Assembly: GCA_034440575.1 (NCBI GenBank)
Contig: JAOTOL010001137.1
Coordinates: 144,001 to 208,000, forward strand
Reading direction: 5' to 3'
DNA from: Imbricaverruca yamaguchii
Taxonomy: Eukaryota; Arthropoda; Thecostraca; Neoverrucidae
DNA: 64,000 nucleotides
Shown: positions 47,761-59,700 of the stretch, one piece after another
Numbering within the stretch: the stretch's first letter is position 1
Layout of the letters: each line of letters begins with the position of its first letter
Notes under the pieces: generated by a model
What the model was told of the DNA's origin: nothing
The model's database searches: none
Seen by the model: the letters and a program-made list of their open reading frames with translations, nothing else
Translations under genes and position numbers: made by a program

Positions 47761-49254
47761 CTGAGATCAGGACGCTTATTAATTCGTGGTAGCATCTGAG
47801 CCGATACAGGCTATGTTCCATCTCAGAATTGTGACCTTGCAATATATCATGGCGACCTGCATTCGCCAATAGCAATCCCAGGGGAACAAGGAGATGGGTT
47901 CTGGACTAACAGGATGACCTGTGACAATGCTTTGGGGCCGAGTATGATAGCAATAAGACATAAAGACATAAATGGCCAATTGTTGAGCCAGGCATAGACA
48001 GGCGGAACACGTAAATGGCCAGCAGGCGTACACGTGGAACTCGTATAGTGCGAGGAACCCTCGCAGTATGAGAAGTGAATAAGCAAAGCGAGGAATGTGC
48101 AAAATGTGGGACGAGTGCGGTACGCACAGGTATTCACTTCAACGGGTGTGCTAAGTACATACGAAGGGTACAAATTGAACACTAACGACAACTACGAGCG
48201 AGGGGAAGGTTCGAGCGAAAGTATTCCCGTGCAAATAAGAGCAAAGTTCATCTGAGCGGCGCGGCCGGATCCTGCCGTGACACTGTTGAAGCCAGGAGCA
48301 ATCCGCATTTGCTACGGTACTTCACGATATATTTCTGGCCATAAATATATTTGGTATTTTAAGTTTCATTCGTGGCGAATTTTTGCCCGATTGCTTTCAA
48401 ATAATTGTGATCTGTGCTAAAGAAGGGTTTGAGCCGATCTTGTGCCTGCAGCAAAGGAGCCCCGTAGCCCACCCCTTGCACTCGCTCGTCCAACGGCCCT
48501 AATGGCGCTTTGCACTGGTAACAATATATGCTGGAAGAGTTGGGCACATAGCAGCAACTACAGGAACACGATTCCCATTAACTATCCATTATACCATAAC
48601 GGCACAAAAACACGTAAATGTTTTCTTCATCACAAGCATCGGAAGGGGATCCATTCACCTCTCTTCTTTTTAGACGATACCTCATAAACGAACAGGGATA
48701 TTGCAATTAAATATTGTGACTGTTAAAAACTGATTAGCGCATCCTATGCAAGAAAATCGAAATCCGTTGACAAACCTAGGAACTGTGGGAATGCAAAGTC
48801 GGCAGGTCCGTGGTCATAACATCTATACTGAAGCGAATTCACTACAACCGTAATATACCACCCAAATGTTACGCTTCCTGCTTCAGTAGTTTCCGGGATC
48901 TTCCTTGAAACATATTTGATCTATGGCGTGCGTGTTAAAAAGCGAAGATATTCTAGGAGCATTCCTATTTTTCGTCACTTCTCGACGTGCAAATGGTGTG
49001 TACATACAGTAAGCATTCACTGCATATTCCAATTGAAACAAGCTATTCGAACACGGGTTCTGAACCTTTCTTATGGTACAGTTACATTCTATGTGTCACG
49101 GTACTCCAGCCACCACTCCACGAATAACAAGTCGCATCACACTGAAACACAGTAATCGGTTGCGCATGTTGCATTCATTTTGTTCCTCCTAATCGGATTA
49201 TCACTGTCGGTCCGGTTGTCGCTATCCACACCAGCCGCTTCAGGTGTACGGTAC
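47761..49254. other. Nmdar2 intron with LINE-type tail
   Basis: At 47958-47975 GACATAAAGACATAAA matches the 8-bp 3' tail of the LINEs at 16.9 and 60.7 kb, in minus orientation. It may mark the 3' end of another retroelement extending to about 48200. No coding part recognised. Confidence 0.45.
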
Positions 49255-49402
49255 CTTAATTGTACCCCATCGGCCGTCGTCAACTCTGACAAGGTGGTAG
49301 GTGAAGATCATGTCCTTGGCGAACTTTTCCAGCAGGTCTATGCAGAAGCCGGAGCAGCACTGGTAGAGAGACGAGTTTCTTTGCGCCACGGTCAGGTTCA
49401 TT
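49255..49402 (-). CDS. Nmdar2: Nmdar2, S1 exon (CSGFCIDLL)
   Basis: Forty-nine codons: [50 protein letters not shown]1 ligand-binding lobe, matching insect [20 protein letters not shown] and FTYELVRVEDGKWGTL. The cysteines are the conserved S1 pair. The internal ATG is not a start. Acceptor CTGTCGCAG before A-ATG; donor AAG-GTACCG. Confidence 0.97.
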
Positions 49403-49779
49403 CTGCGACAGGCGAGCAGGCGACGTGTTAGCCAGAGCATTGTCGTGGATCATGAGCCAAATTCCGACCAGGGTCATACCACTAAGATAGTGAAGCTGCT
49501 CATCTACTCAGAGGACGTAAGGTGATAAAAGCTGCTAAGATTACATTAATTTTGTTCCACATAATATGCTTAATGGGGCATAGGAAACGATCATACACTC
49601 ATAATCATGAAAAGCGTATCCATGGACAGATGAAAATAGCCTTCAAAATTTGCATATGCTAAGTAGCTAATGTTTTAGCTAGCAGGCTTAGATGTTCAAG
49701 CCTTCACTCATGCAAGACCGCATGCCAGCATGTAAGCAAATGCGTGGCATACTTCGCGCCTACTGATGGTATTTAATTA

Positions 49780-50704
49780 TTCACCCGTGGACGCCAGCCT
49801 CGGGAGCGATCCAGCTCCCTCTCTGCTGCCGATGCACTTGCCAGTGAGATGTTACGTACTCGCCCTCAGATGCAGGCCTCGGGGGCGGTCCCGCAGAACA
49901 TCCCCACCCTCTCCCTGTTGGCGGTGTGTTTGTCAGTGAGATGTCACGTACTCAGCCCCAGATGCAGTTCTCGGGGACGGTCACGTACTCACCCTCAGAT
50001 GCAGTTCTCGGGGACGGTCACGTGCTCACCCTCAGATGCAGTTCTCGGGGACGGCCACGTGCTCACCTTCAGATGCAGTTCTCGGGGACGGCTCACGTGC
50101 TCACTCAGATGCAGTTTCGGGGACGGCCACGTGTCACCTCAGATGCAGTTCTCGGGACGGCCACTCACCCTCAGATGCAGTTCTCGGGGACGGCCAGGCC
50201 ACCCTCAGATGCAGTTCTCGGGGACGGCCACGTGCTCACCCTCAGATGCAGTTCTCGGGGACGGTCACGTCCACCCTGATGCAGTTTCGGGGACGGCCAC
50301 GTGCTCACCCTCAGATGCAGTTCTCGGGGACGGTCACGTACTCACCCTCAGATGCAGTTCTCGGGGACGGCTACGTGCTCACCCTCAGATGCAGTTCTCG
50401 GGGACGGCCACGTGCTCACCCTCAGATGCAGTTCTCGGGGACGGCCACGTGCTCACCCTCAGATGCAGTTCTCGGGGACGGTCACGTACTCACCCTCAGA
50501 TGCAGTTCTCGGGGACGGCCACGTGCTCACCTTCAGATGCAGTTCTCGGGGACGGTCCCGCAGAACATCCCCACCCCCTCCCTGTTGGCGGTGTGCTTGC
50601 CGCTGAGATGTCACGCTCTCACCCTTTTGAACGTCGGCTTCAGGGGCGATCCAGCAGAGCACTGATCTCTCTGCCGGCGGCACACTTGCTAGTGAGACGC
50701 AACG
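49780..50704. repeat. 37-bp minisatellite and partial exon copies carrying the S1 donor
   Basis: About 18 short units (CAGATGCAGTTCTCGGGGAC, GGCCACGTGCTCACCCT) are flanked by four longer copies (about 50624-50704, 50525-50623, 49856-49950, 49780-49855) of the 3' part of the neighbouring exon. Minus strand of each short unit: TGAGG-GTGAGTACGTG or GTGAGC. The true donor is CAAGG-GTGAGTACGTT. The copy at 50624-50704 still translates to VLCWIAPEADVQ against VLCRIAPEADVQ in the exon. Many units contain CACGTG. Confidence 0.92.
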
Positions 50705-50711
50705 TACTCAC

Positions 50712-50830
50712 CCTTGGACGTCGGCCTCAGGGGCGATCCTGCACAGCACCCCCCTGTTGGCGCTGCACCTGCCAGTGATGGGATCCGGCATGCCCAAGAT
50801 CACATATGGCGACTCCTCCAGGAACACGAT
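50712..50830 (-). CDS. Nmdar2: Nmdar2, S1 start exon
   Basis: Thirty-nine codons: IVFLEESPYVILGMPDPITG, RCSANRGVLCRIAPEADVQ. It begins the S1 lobe; insects read ITFLEEAPYI, then a GKCLMDRGVLCRVA block. Acceptor TTTTTTGGCAG; donor GG-GTGAGT. Its 3' end and donor are the seed of the array beside it. Confidence 0.96.
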
Positions 50831-52160
50831 CTGCCAAAAAAGGAACTGTTGGAGCTTCGAACGGCCGGAGCTGTAAATGCGCATCTCCGGTGATATCAAG
50901 CTCGCTGGAATATGGATGGTGAAGCTGAATCTCCAACAAGCGCACACAGGAGACAAAGACAGACACAGGAGACAGAGCTTACTCATTAGACTGATTCATT
51001 GATGCGTGAAACGAAAATATAGCACACTCGCCACAGGACATAGTTTGTGACGAGTGTATGCGTGTAATTTCGTGTCACGCATCAACGAATCAGTCCAATG
51101 AGTAAGCTGGAAGAATTGGAAAATGGTAGCGCTGCGATGGTCGTTGTATTCCCCATTCGCATGACCTTATTTCCTCTTGCAGCCATCCATAAAACAGTAT
51201 GCACAGCTCTTGTATTCAGGAATGCGGACTCAGTCTGGTAAGATTGGGTGTAGGGGACACAAGTGACCAACATGTAGGGAACACAAATGACCAGCATTTC
51301 CTCCGCGCTTCATTACTAGTTGTTTTTGTTGCGATTCATACGCTTCTTCTGAATAGAAAATCAAAAGGCTCTATGAGTCTCTTAAAAAGGCGTTGTTCTT
51401 TGAATGGCGAAATAGTATTCATTTCCATGACATTTCATCATAATGGTGTCGTCTGTGATTCGATTGAAGTACCATGAGTCCATGGGCTGGGATAACCGAC
51501 AAGACAAGTAGCTATCGGGAAGCCGTCGAAGCGTCATACCAACACCCCTACCCACCGACCGGGAGTACGTCGTTGATCAAATATTCATTATAATGATTAG
51601 AGCCACCTCATCAACAGCGAAGCACAAACGTAGAGACATTTAATATCTGCGCCACTAACATTCGTCGCATACATCTCATGAGTTCTGGAAGCCCCAAAGT
51701 GCAACGTCATGTGCCAAAATACATTGAAAACTCAGCTGTGATACAACGAGACATGGGAGGAATTTGGTACCAAGACGATATTCATGCAATATAGCATACA
51801 AATGAAGACATTCATATATTTGACAACATGGCATAGTCAAAGGACAACAATAGTACTCTCAAGTGCGTGTCGCCTTTGAGGGGTTCAATTATGGTGCCTG
51901 GAACTTAATGGTGTCTTTAGGTACATTGCGCCGGTTTTTAAGGTATATCCAGAACCATGATTCATGTTTCAGTTCGTTTACTTTTAGTCCGTTCGCACTG
52001 AACGAAGCAGTTGGGGACGTCAAATATTGGTCAATGCAGCGGGACACTGGCTGACGATTTGCTGGCGACCAGCACCTGCCCGTCTTCAGGCCACTGAATG
52101 CCTGATGATTTTTGGCAAAACGTCATGTGAGAATACACTGTGCAGAAGGGAATAAGCTAC
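50831..52160. other. Nmdar2 intron, unremarkable
   Basis: No arrays, TE or exon recognised. Confidence 0.6.
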
Positions 52161-52271
52161 CTTGAGGTGGAATTTGTCCGGTACTCCGCCTGGGGGTACG
52201 TGGGAGTGGCCAGGCCAGACGATGTCCTTGATGTTCAGCCCATCCGCTCGGTCTGCTCGCCACGTGCCGAT
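52161..52271 (-). CDS. Nmdar2: Nmdar2, ATD-S1 linker exon
   Basis: Thirty-seven codons: IGTWRADRADGLNIKDIVWP, GHSHVPPGGVPDKFHLK. Equivalent to insect [20 protein letters not shown] then EKFHLK, the linker between the amino-terminal domain and S1. Acceptor GACCTGCAG; donor AAG-GTAGCT; phase 0 both sides. Confidence 0.96.
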
Positions 52272-52684
52272 CTGCAGGTCACGGGTCAAAAACCACACTC
52301 AGTCAGGGCCAAGGTCAAGGCGACCAGTTGTAGTCGGACGCTCAGTTGCATGGAACCAATGGTTATGGTGCTGCTTGACATCACATAAGCTTCCGACATC
52401 ATCACTATTGAATCACGCGATATCATCGCAAACTTTCGGTGTCATCACTATCGAATCACGCGGTCGCAAGTGCATACAAACTGTAAGCATGGTCTATGGC
52501 ATATTATCTGGCACGGAAACTGAGTGCCTCCAGCGGTGTAGCTGCTAAGAGACACGCTACGATGACATACGGATGCGCACTTTTAATTGAGGTACAATAT
52601 TCAACCATATAGCCCTTAGCTTTTTAAAGAATGGCCATGCTAATCTCAGTTCTGACAACACCAAATACAATTCGGCAGAACAGG

Positions 52685-52687
<3 letters not shown>

Positions 52688-52749
<62 letters not shown>
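52688..52749. repeat. (AT)n microsatellite
   Basis: About 31 uninterrupted TA units. Confidence 0.98.
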
Positions 52750-52753
<4 letters not shown>

Positions 52754-53754
52754 GGTGTGCAATAGAAGAGCTATCTAGATCATAAGATCTTCATTATAAC
52801 TATATTGTCTGAGCTCAACGTTTCAGTTCATTGCGTAGCATCCCCAGAAGCACGAAACCAACGGAAATCCTGGTAGAGCTGGTGCTAGAAAATATGACAC
52901 ATGTAATCTACATCACGGTAAACACAAAATACAGAAAGGTGATACGATGACGGTTAGAATATAACTACGCCTACACTTACCTTGGCCAATGGAAAAAGCA
53001 GTTATTTTCTAAAGCAGAGCCAGTTTCCTCGGGTCTACTTTCGATTTATAGATGATTTGGTGGGGGAGTTATGGGCAGGGGTGAATATAGTCTAAGGGAC
53101 TTTCACCGATTGGCAAACAGCATACACGACGAAATTCAGGTTTATCCGTAAGGAGGCTCCAATTCTTCCACCACGACATTTTGTATTTCCCCGGCCGACA
53201 AGGCCACGTGACGTCAGAGCGGACCATGGCCACCAGCTCCCGCCCCTCCCATGACATGTCTCTAGGAGAGCCAGCCCAGCCGGATCCAATCGTCGCGTAC
53301 TCTCGCCGGTCGCGGACGGAATTTATCTGGAGCAGCAAACGCGCAAACCATGGGCTGAGCATTTCGTCTACTTCAGCTTCGCTGCACCGTCCCACGCACC
53401 TGCGCAGGCGACAATCGGAGGCAAGGAAAGGCACTGAAGTCTGAAGTCAGTGACCCCCGGTGGAAAATTCCAGATCTGCACCAGCTTCAGAGGGGCAACG
53501 CCACGAAGTCTCCAGGCGGCCTCGGAAAGGCATGGATGGCGCACTGCCGACCAATCAACACTCAGATTTCTTACTGGGAGCACAGTGAACGGGGCGGAAA
53601 ATAAATCGCAACGAAAACTAGTGCACGGTACGAAAGAGGACGAGACCGACAGAAAGCCGTCATACTTCGCGGACGACTTTTTCATTCAATCTCGTAAGGA
53701 TATTATTGGCATTGGCGTACCTCTTAGCCGGTGCTTGTGTGATCCGGGCCGTGA

Positions 53755-54215
53755 TCTGAGCTGTGATCGGGTCCAAAGTTTTGGCCATGATGTGGGCAGC
53801 GATGTGTGCCGTGATGTGGGCCGTTATGTGGGCCGTGATGTGGGCCGTTATGTGGGCCATGATGAGGGCCGTTATGTGGGCCGTTATGTGGGCCGTGATG
53901 TGGGCCGTGATGTTGGCCGTTATGTGGGCCGTGATGTGGGCCGTTATGTGGGCCGTTATGTGGGCCGTGATGTGAGCCATGATGTGGGCCGTTATGTGGG
54001 CCGTTATGTGGGCCGTGATGTGGGCCATGATGTTGGCCGTTATGTGGGCCGTGATGTGGGCCGTTATGTGGGCCGTTATGTGGGCCGTTATGTGGGCAGC
54101 GATGTGGGCGGTGATGTGGGCCGTGATGTGGGCCGTGATGTGGGCCGTGATGTGGGCGGTGATGTGGGCCGTGATGTGGGCCGTGATGTGGGCCGTGATG
54201 TGGGCCGTTATGTGA
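53755..54215. repeat. 12-bp minisatellite (GATGTGGGCCGT)
   Basis: Nearly 40 units GATGTGGGCCGT or TATGTGGGCCGT with few variants, ending about 45 bases from the donor of the ATD exon. Open frames through it (AVMWAVMW and HHGP repeats) are artefacts. Confidence 0.96.
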
Positions 54216-54266
54216 GTGGGAACATTTGCAGACGTCAGGCCCAGAGTGCGGCGACCAGTGCATCAC

Positions 54267-54409
54267 CTCCTCCCACATCTGCTGCGTGGCCGAGTGCCGC
54301 AGGTTGACGATCTTCAGCTGAGCCGACTTGACAGTGCCGTCTGCGTTGAAGGCCAGCGGAGACTCCTTGCTGTTTGTTGTCGAATGCGATGCTCACGTTC
54401 AGCAGGGAC
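54267..54409 (-). CDS. Nmdar2: Nmdar2, ATD C-terminal exon (with 1-base frame slip)
   Basis: Two open frames meet inside one exon: SLLNVSIAFDN first, then SPLAFNADGTVKSAQLKIVN and LRHSATQQMWEE. Insect NMDAR2 has IEFTADGDLRSAELKIMNLR and LVWEE at this place. The exon is 143 bases where phase needs 142; one extra A in the AACAAACAG stretch (about 54370-54380) explains it. Acceptor CGTCGGCAG before G-TCC; donor GAG-GTGATG, which gives phase 0 into the next exon. It is a sequencing indel or a real frameshift allele. Earlier ATD exons were not identified. Confidence 0.85.
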
Positions 54410-56128
54410 CTGCCGACGATGAGCGTTGTCAGCGTGACCGATTTCGTATTCTATGTGGCTCATCCTTCTTCTGTGAACTTCCCGTGAAGCATAGCTTCAC
54501 GTAGCATCACAGCATAGCATCAGCATAGCATAGCATCACCTCACACATAGCATCAAAAATTGTTTGCTCGATTGCGTTTTCCACCTAGACGCCATGCTGG
54601 ACACCACGGGCACCGGGCACGTGATTTTGGGTAGATGCTACTAGTTTATGCCTGGGGAACTTATAGCGTACTGAAGCTGAATCATGTTTAAGCGCAAGAT
54701 TTCCTTGCTCATATTGTACAATTGCGAAGTTGGAAACCGTGTCACCACCGAGCCATGCGGTGTAATTTGCATATGTTGACGAGTGATGAATGACGAATGA
54801 TCAGGGCCTCATTTAGCGTGTTATCTGCTGGCGAATACCCCTCTCCTCGCTCGTGGCCGCTACCACCCCAGTCAAGTCACATCTCCCATTAATTAAGCAT
54901 TAACTACGGGGAACTCGAAATGCTGAGATTTCGCACGATTTGAGTCACTTGTAGCGCCACATCCACCGTCTCTACTTAAATCTTGTTAAGCGAGGCACTG
55001 ATGAGAATACAACTGAGACGGATGCACAGACCAAGCGGTATTTATTACGAGCGAGGACGACATCCGACCGAGGCTACTGCCGTGTACATGACATGAAGCT
55101 CACCCGAGCGACCCGACATGAGCTTCGAGACTAAGCGTTGCACGATGACAAAAGTAGCGTCATTTTCCAATCTAGATTTTCCGAATTTGATCCTAATTCG
55201 TAGATTTTCCAATCTTCCAAATTTCTCTTGAATTTTCGCACTTCTTCGTTCATTTCTAATTGTGACCTTTTTAACGTTTCTCATTTTTTTGTTATTAGGT
55301 TCTTGAATGATTGCATACGAAGGTATTCCCATGCCGTGCTGACGAAAAAAAAACGCACACTCGTTTGCGAACAATATGACAATGTTTGTGAAGTCTTTGT
55401 AATGGGTGCACTCAAACATCATTTTGATTTCATTTGAATTAATAACCTCGTTTTCGGCCATTACATGGCTTACCTCATCACAAAATGTCTGTCAAAATAC
55501 CCTCACTAGACGAAACACCCAAAAAATATTTTACTTTTTCCTCACCACAATTTTCGCTGGACATCATTGAGCATTTTCTTAATGCATAACATCGTCGTTT
55601 TTTAAAGCAACGGTAGTATCTTATACATTCAAGACTTTGTAGTATCGTCGATGAGATGATTTTAGAAGGCAAACAGTATATTTTCTTTCACGCTACACCA
55701 AATTCGCTTCCTTCCCCATCTCAACGGTTTTGTGTGGTTGTTATCACGCAAGTTGCATTTTGGCTGTATAAATATTGATATTGTAATGGCGAAAGCGGAA
55801 TTGTCTATTTTTCACATTAATGGTACGACGATGTCTCTCTATACATTGCAAAGGGTGACCGCACAGCGAAGCGATCCTACTGAGGATGGATGGCCTGACA
55901 TCATACCATATCTGTTAGGGTGTATTTTCATGAATTCCTCTTTTTCGGGATTTAATTATAGGCCGGATAACTTTTCAGAATCTTGAACTTTGCTCAGTAT
56001 TGTTCTGCCAGTTGCAAATCCTCGACAAAGAAAGTAGTATCGTGACACTAAAAATACATAATCAAATTTTCGGTGGAAATTTTGTATACCATGCACATTT
56101 CCTGCCTGCCCGATTTTGCATGCACATA
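54410..56128. other. No exon recognised (expected Nmdar2 upstream region)
   Basis: Upstream amino-terminal-domain exons should be on the minus strand above 54409, but none could be recognised. A 138-codon Lys/Arg-rich minus-strand frame at 55045-55461 resembles nothing I know and has no splice context. Confidence 0.4.
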
Positions 56129-56490
56129 TTAACCTGCAATCGTGAAGAGCGACCCAGATAAAGGGCACACTTCCTGCAGGTCACGAGACGGTCCGGACCA
56201 ATCCAAAGTATAACCTTTACTTATGATCAAAAGCCCTGAGTTTCTATGCAATAGCTTAACCCAATCGACAAATGGAGAACGAAAATTGAAGCATTTTGAT
56301 TGTTCACAAACAAATTTGTGCTCGGCTGCATCAAATGCGTTTTGGAGGTATAGGGCCATTAATATTCCTACTAGGTCATCAAGCTCGCAGTATTTAATAA
56401 CACCTAATAGAGTTCGGAAATTGGAACTGATAAATCTGCCCCTAATTGATCCTGTTTGCTCAAGGGATATTATACGGCAGGGCGCCGCGA
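56129..56490 (-). pseudogene. L1-like LINE reverse transcriptase fragment
   Basis: Minus-strand frame with QTGSIRGRFISSNFRTLLGV, ALYLQNAFDAAEH (the palm A motif, with the first catalytic Asp replaced by Gln in the expected DFEKAFD), FVDWVKLLHRNSGL and CPLSGSLFTIAG (RQGDPLSP region degraded). Truncated on both sides and missing catalytic residues; dead. Confidence 0.75.
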
Positions 56491-56564
56491 CCGGCCGCCT
56501 TGGCTGGGAGCTGTTCCATCCGATGCTCATCAATGCGAGGTGGCTCAAGTTAACCCGCGCCGTC

Positions 56565-57310
56565 TCTCTGGTCAGATCCTCACACACCGTTTCGGGGGGA
56601 GGGGCTGATAGTAACCCCCTCTAAAATCCAAACGAAGCGTCGCACGAAAACGAAAGAGGTGTCCTCGGAAAGCGCTCGACGAGTAGGGTCCGGATCCACC
56701 CTCAAAACAATTTCCCCAAAAAGTGACGTCACCAGGGGGATAGATTTTCACTTTTTACGACTTACATTGTGTTTTTGGCTCTGGGGAGTTTATTTTGGGG
56801 GATATATGAAAAAACAAGTTATTTGGAATAAGAAAAGGGCGGCGAAATCTGCCAGGGCCATGCAATTTTTTGGCCCCCCAAAATATTTTTTTTTGAAATT
56901 TCAAAATATTGAGTTTTCACGTTTTCCTTAATTTTCCTTTTCTAGTGTGTAGAGCAGACTGAGAAGCGTTGTTGGAAGTCAACTTTCGCCAATAAGAAAT
57001 GCTTACTTTAGCCAGAATCTTCGATTGGAACTGCAATTGGCAAATATGCAAAACTTATATGTAGTCAAAAACGAAAAAAACGAAAATGTTCACTCGTACG
57101 TTTTGTTGCATCCCTAAGGATAAGCAAACGCTAAAAGATTCATTAAAATATTTGTATCCGTTAAAGCGTGACGACTGGTTTAATGTTTTTGGAGGTGACC
57201 TCACTTGACCTTGACTAACTCTTTGACCCTAGATGACCTGACTTCAAAATTATGAAACAGCATGCCAAAGTGATGTGGGAAAAGGCAGGCTACATTTAAG
57301 CCCGCTGACG
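56565..57310. repeat. Dispersed repeat R1, copy 2
   Basis: Co-linear with 8790-9560 in the same orientation: GGTCAGATCCTCACAC, CGACGAGTAGGG, AAAAAGTGACGTCACC, TTTGGCTCTGGGGAGTTTA, TTGCATCCCTAAGGATAA, TTAAAGCGTGACGACTGG. Confidence 0.75.
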
Positions 57311-59190
57311 CGCGCTGTTCGTCCGCTATTCGCGACGAACCTGAGGGGGGTCGGTTGAAGACCCCCGAGACGGGACGGGTTAAGCTCGGGCGCCACTCAG
57401 CCGGCCCGTGAACGTAGCGTCCGTTCGACCTATCCTCCTGCCCGGAGATGAGTGGATGCACTTCGGGCGTGGGTTCGGCTCGCTGAGCATGCCTCGACTG
57501 GCTGCTCGAATGGTGCCGCTGGAGCGCTCAACCGGGCGGTGGAGAGGTGACCTCTCCGCCTTTCAGAGGTGTGCCGCGCCGCACCCCGCTACACATCACC
57601 GGCACATATTGCTCGATCTCAATCTCTAAACACTACCACAATTTGGGGAAAACACACGAGATGACCGCCAAGCATATATTCTACTCGGACAGATACAACG
57701 ATGACCAGTGAAGGAGCGCGGCTCAATATTCTGCAGAAAAGCACGAGGCACGACATCCTGTACGTGCTGACACGGAGGTTCAAAACATGCCCCATGGTTA
57801 AGCTTCGGTCTGATTGGGGGAGTCAAATCAACGACTGTGGGTGTCAGTCGCCCCCTTGGCATATAGAAAGTAATACTCCTCGGGTGAGCATATGCGTATG
57901 AGTAATGTGTTCGTGAAAAATATTACATTCTTTAACACCCATAATTATATTTGACAAGACAGCTACAAAATACAATGCTGCAATAGTGGATCACCCTTTG
58001 CATGTCAATACAATGCAGTGCAATACAATGCAGTGCAATACAATACAATACTGCTTTGTCAATTATATCTAGGAAGCAAATAGCACTCTAAATAATAATA
58101 TAAATTTGATCATCTCTTTTGTATCAGTGTTGTTACTCGACGACTCTGCATTATGAAAGACATCCCTTTCTTATTGCTGCATTTATGTAATCTTCCATGA
58201 TGTTCCCTGGGTCCGGCCAGGAGGAAAGGAAAACTGTTTCGAAAATCCAGAAATTGAATGAGATTTGTTATTCTTCATACCCTTAAGGGCAGGTAGGCAA
58301 TCTTGACTTGTGAAGCCACCATCACAGGAGTTCTTTTTTATTCCGGTTAATTTTGGGCAATTTATGTAAGTCAGAAAATCGTTCATTCGCCGATAGCTAT
58401 TACAGTCATTAGATTTATACTGGTATCAAATCGCATCAGTCATTTAGACTTGTCTCATATAGACATGAAACGATATTTTGCAAAATTCCAGAATATTTCT
58501 GTTTTCTTAAATACAATGTCCTCCTATTCCAGAACATTGCTGTTCTACTTAGTGCATCTCCGGGAGCACATATCGAGGACGTATTTTGTTGGCCTCTCGC
58601 CCTGCTCTACCCATATCACTCCATGCCATAAAATGTGTACCTTTTTATTCCTCGAATGCATTTCTTCAATCTCGAACAGTAGCTTAACTGTTTAAAGAAA
58701 AATCTTAAAAATGCGAAATCGATGGGGGTGGGGACACAAGGGGGGGAAAAAAAACACCCTTTTTTGTAAAAAAAAATAAAAAAAAAAAAAAAAAACCAAC
58801 TCCCCCCAAAATTTTTTTTTAAAAAAAAAGGAAAGTCTCAAATGAACGCGTAACAACAAAAACGTGAAGGCTTTAACACCCAGGATCACAAATATGCTGC
58901 ACTAAAATTGACAAAAAAACCTAGCCATTGTTACTCATGAAGGAACCAGTTTTGTGTATTCTGACAAATGCTTGTCTCTGTTGCCTGAACATTTGATCTG
59001 GCTATATATTTTTTCTGAAGTACTTTTCATCACCATTATTGTGGCGGGAATTGATCTCAGTAGCGTGTGAGTATATCTGCGCGTGTCTACCAAGCGTCAC
59101 CGTTTGGCCTGTAAGTGGCTGTTAGGAGTCCACCCTTGGATAGGCTCCTGCACATCGGTGGTGGCAATAATGCCGCACGCGTTCCGGCTC
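57311..59190. other. No gene recognised; low-complexity patch
   Basis: A GC-rich patch at 57330-57610 is open in several frames without splice support. ACAATGCAGTGCAAT repeats occur at about 58010-58060. A1 to A17 runs and C/T runs at 58735-58830 look like low-quality consensus or a simple-sequence patch. Confidence 0.5.
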
Positions 59191-59214
59191 AGAAGGTCAC
59201 CACCGGCTCACTGG

Positions 59215-59700
59215 CTCAGACCGGACCACACAGGGCGGCCGGGTCACTGGACCAGACCGGACCACCCAGGGCGGCCGGGTCACTGGACCGGACCGGACCA
59301 CCCAGGGCGGCCGGGTCACTGGACCGGGCCACCCAGGGCGGCCGGGTCACTGGACCGGACCACCCAGGGCGGCCGGGTCACTGGACCGGACCGGACCACC
59401 CAGGACGGCCGAGTCACTGGACCAAACCGGACCACCCAGGGCGGCCGGGTCACTGGACCAGACCACCCAGGGCGGCCGGGTCACTGGACCGGGCCACCCA
59501 GGGCGGCCGGGTCACTGGACCAGACCACCCAGTGCGGCCGGGTCACTGGACCGGACCAGACCACCCAGGGCGGACGGGTCACTGGACTGGACCAGACCAC
59601 CCAGGGCGGCCGGGTCACTGGACCGGACCAGACCACCCAGGGCGGCCGGGTCACTGGACCAGACCGAACCACCCGTGGGGCCGGGTCACTGGACCACCCC
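59215..59700. repeat. GC-rich minisatellite, about 31-37 bp
   Basis: About 14 units GGCGGCCGGGTCACTGGACC plus GGACCGGACCACCCAG, differing in the number of GGACC steps. Confidence 0.93.

Larger units (their letters stand above)
52272..54266. other. Nmdar2 intron with microsatellite and 12-bp array
   Basis: Contains (AT)n at about 52688-52749 and the ATGTGGGCCGTT array at 53755-54215. A GC-rich stretch at 53160-53660 is open in several frames but shows no splice-supported exon. Confidence 0.6.

Noticed and set aside
49340..49402. Alternative start at the ATG in MNLTVAQ
   Set aside because: Acceptor and phase join it to the upstream S1 exon, and the family continues through this point.
53160..53660. 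GC-rich candidate exon
   Set aside because: Flanking Nmdar2 exons already join in phase without it and no matching splice pair was seen.
54240..54266. Extension of the ATD exon to SPHSGPD with a later donor
   Set aside because: The GAG-GTGATG donor gives the family's WEE-IG join and correct phase; the extension has no counterpart.
53724..54278. His/Pro/Gly repeat protein and AVMW repeat protein
   Set aside because: Both come from the 12-bp array; only the last part, minus strand above 54267, is a real exon.
55045..55461. 138-residue Lys/Arg-rich protein
   Set aside because: No recognisable domain, no splice context; single frame in AT-rich intron-like sequence.
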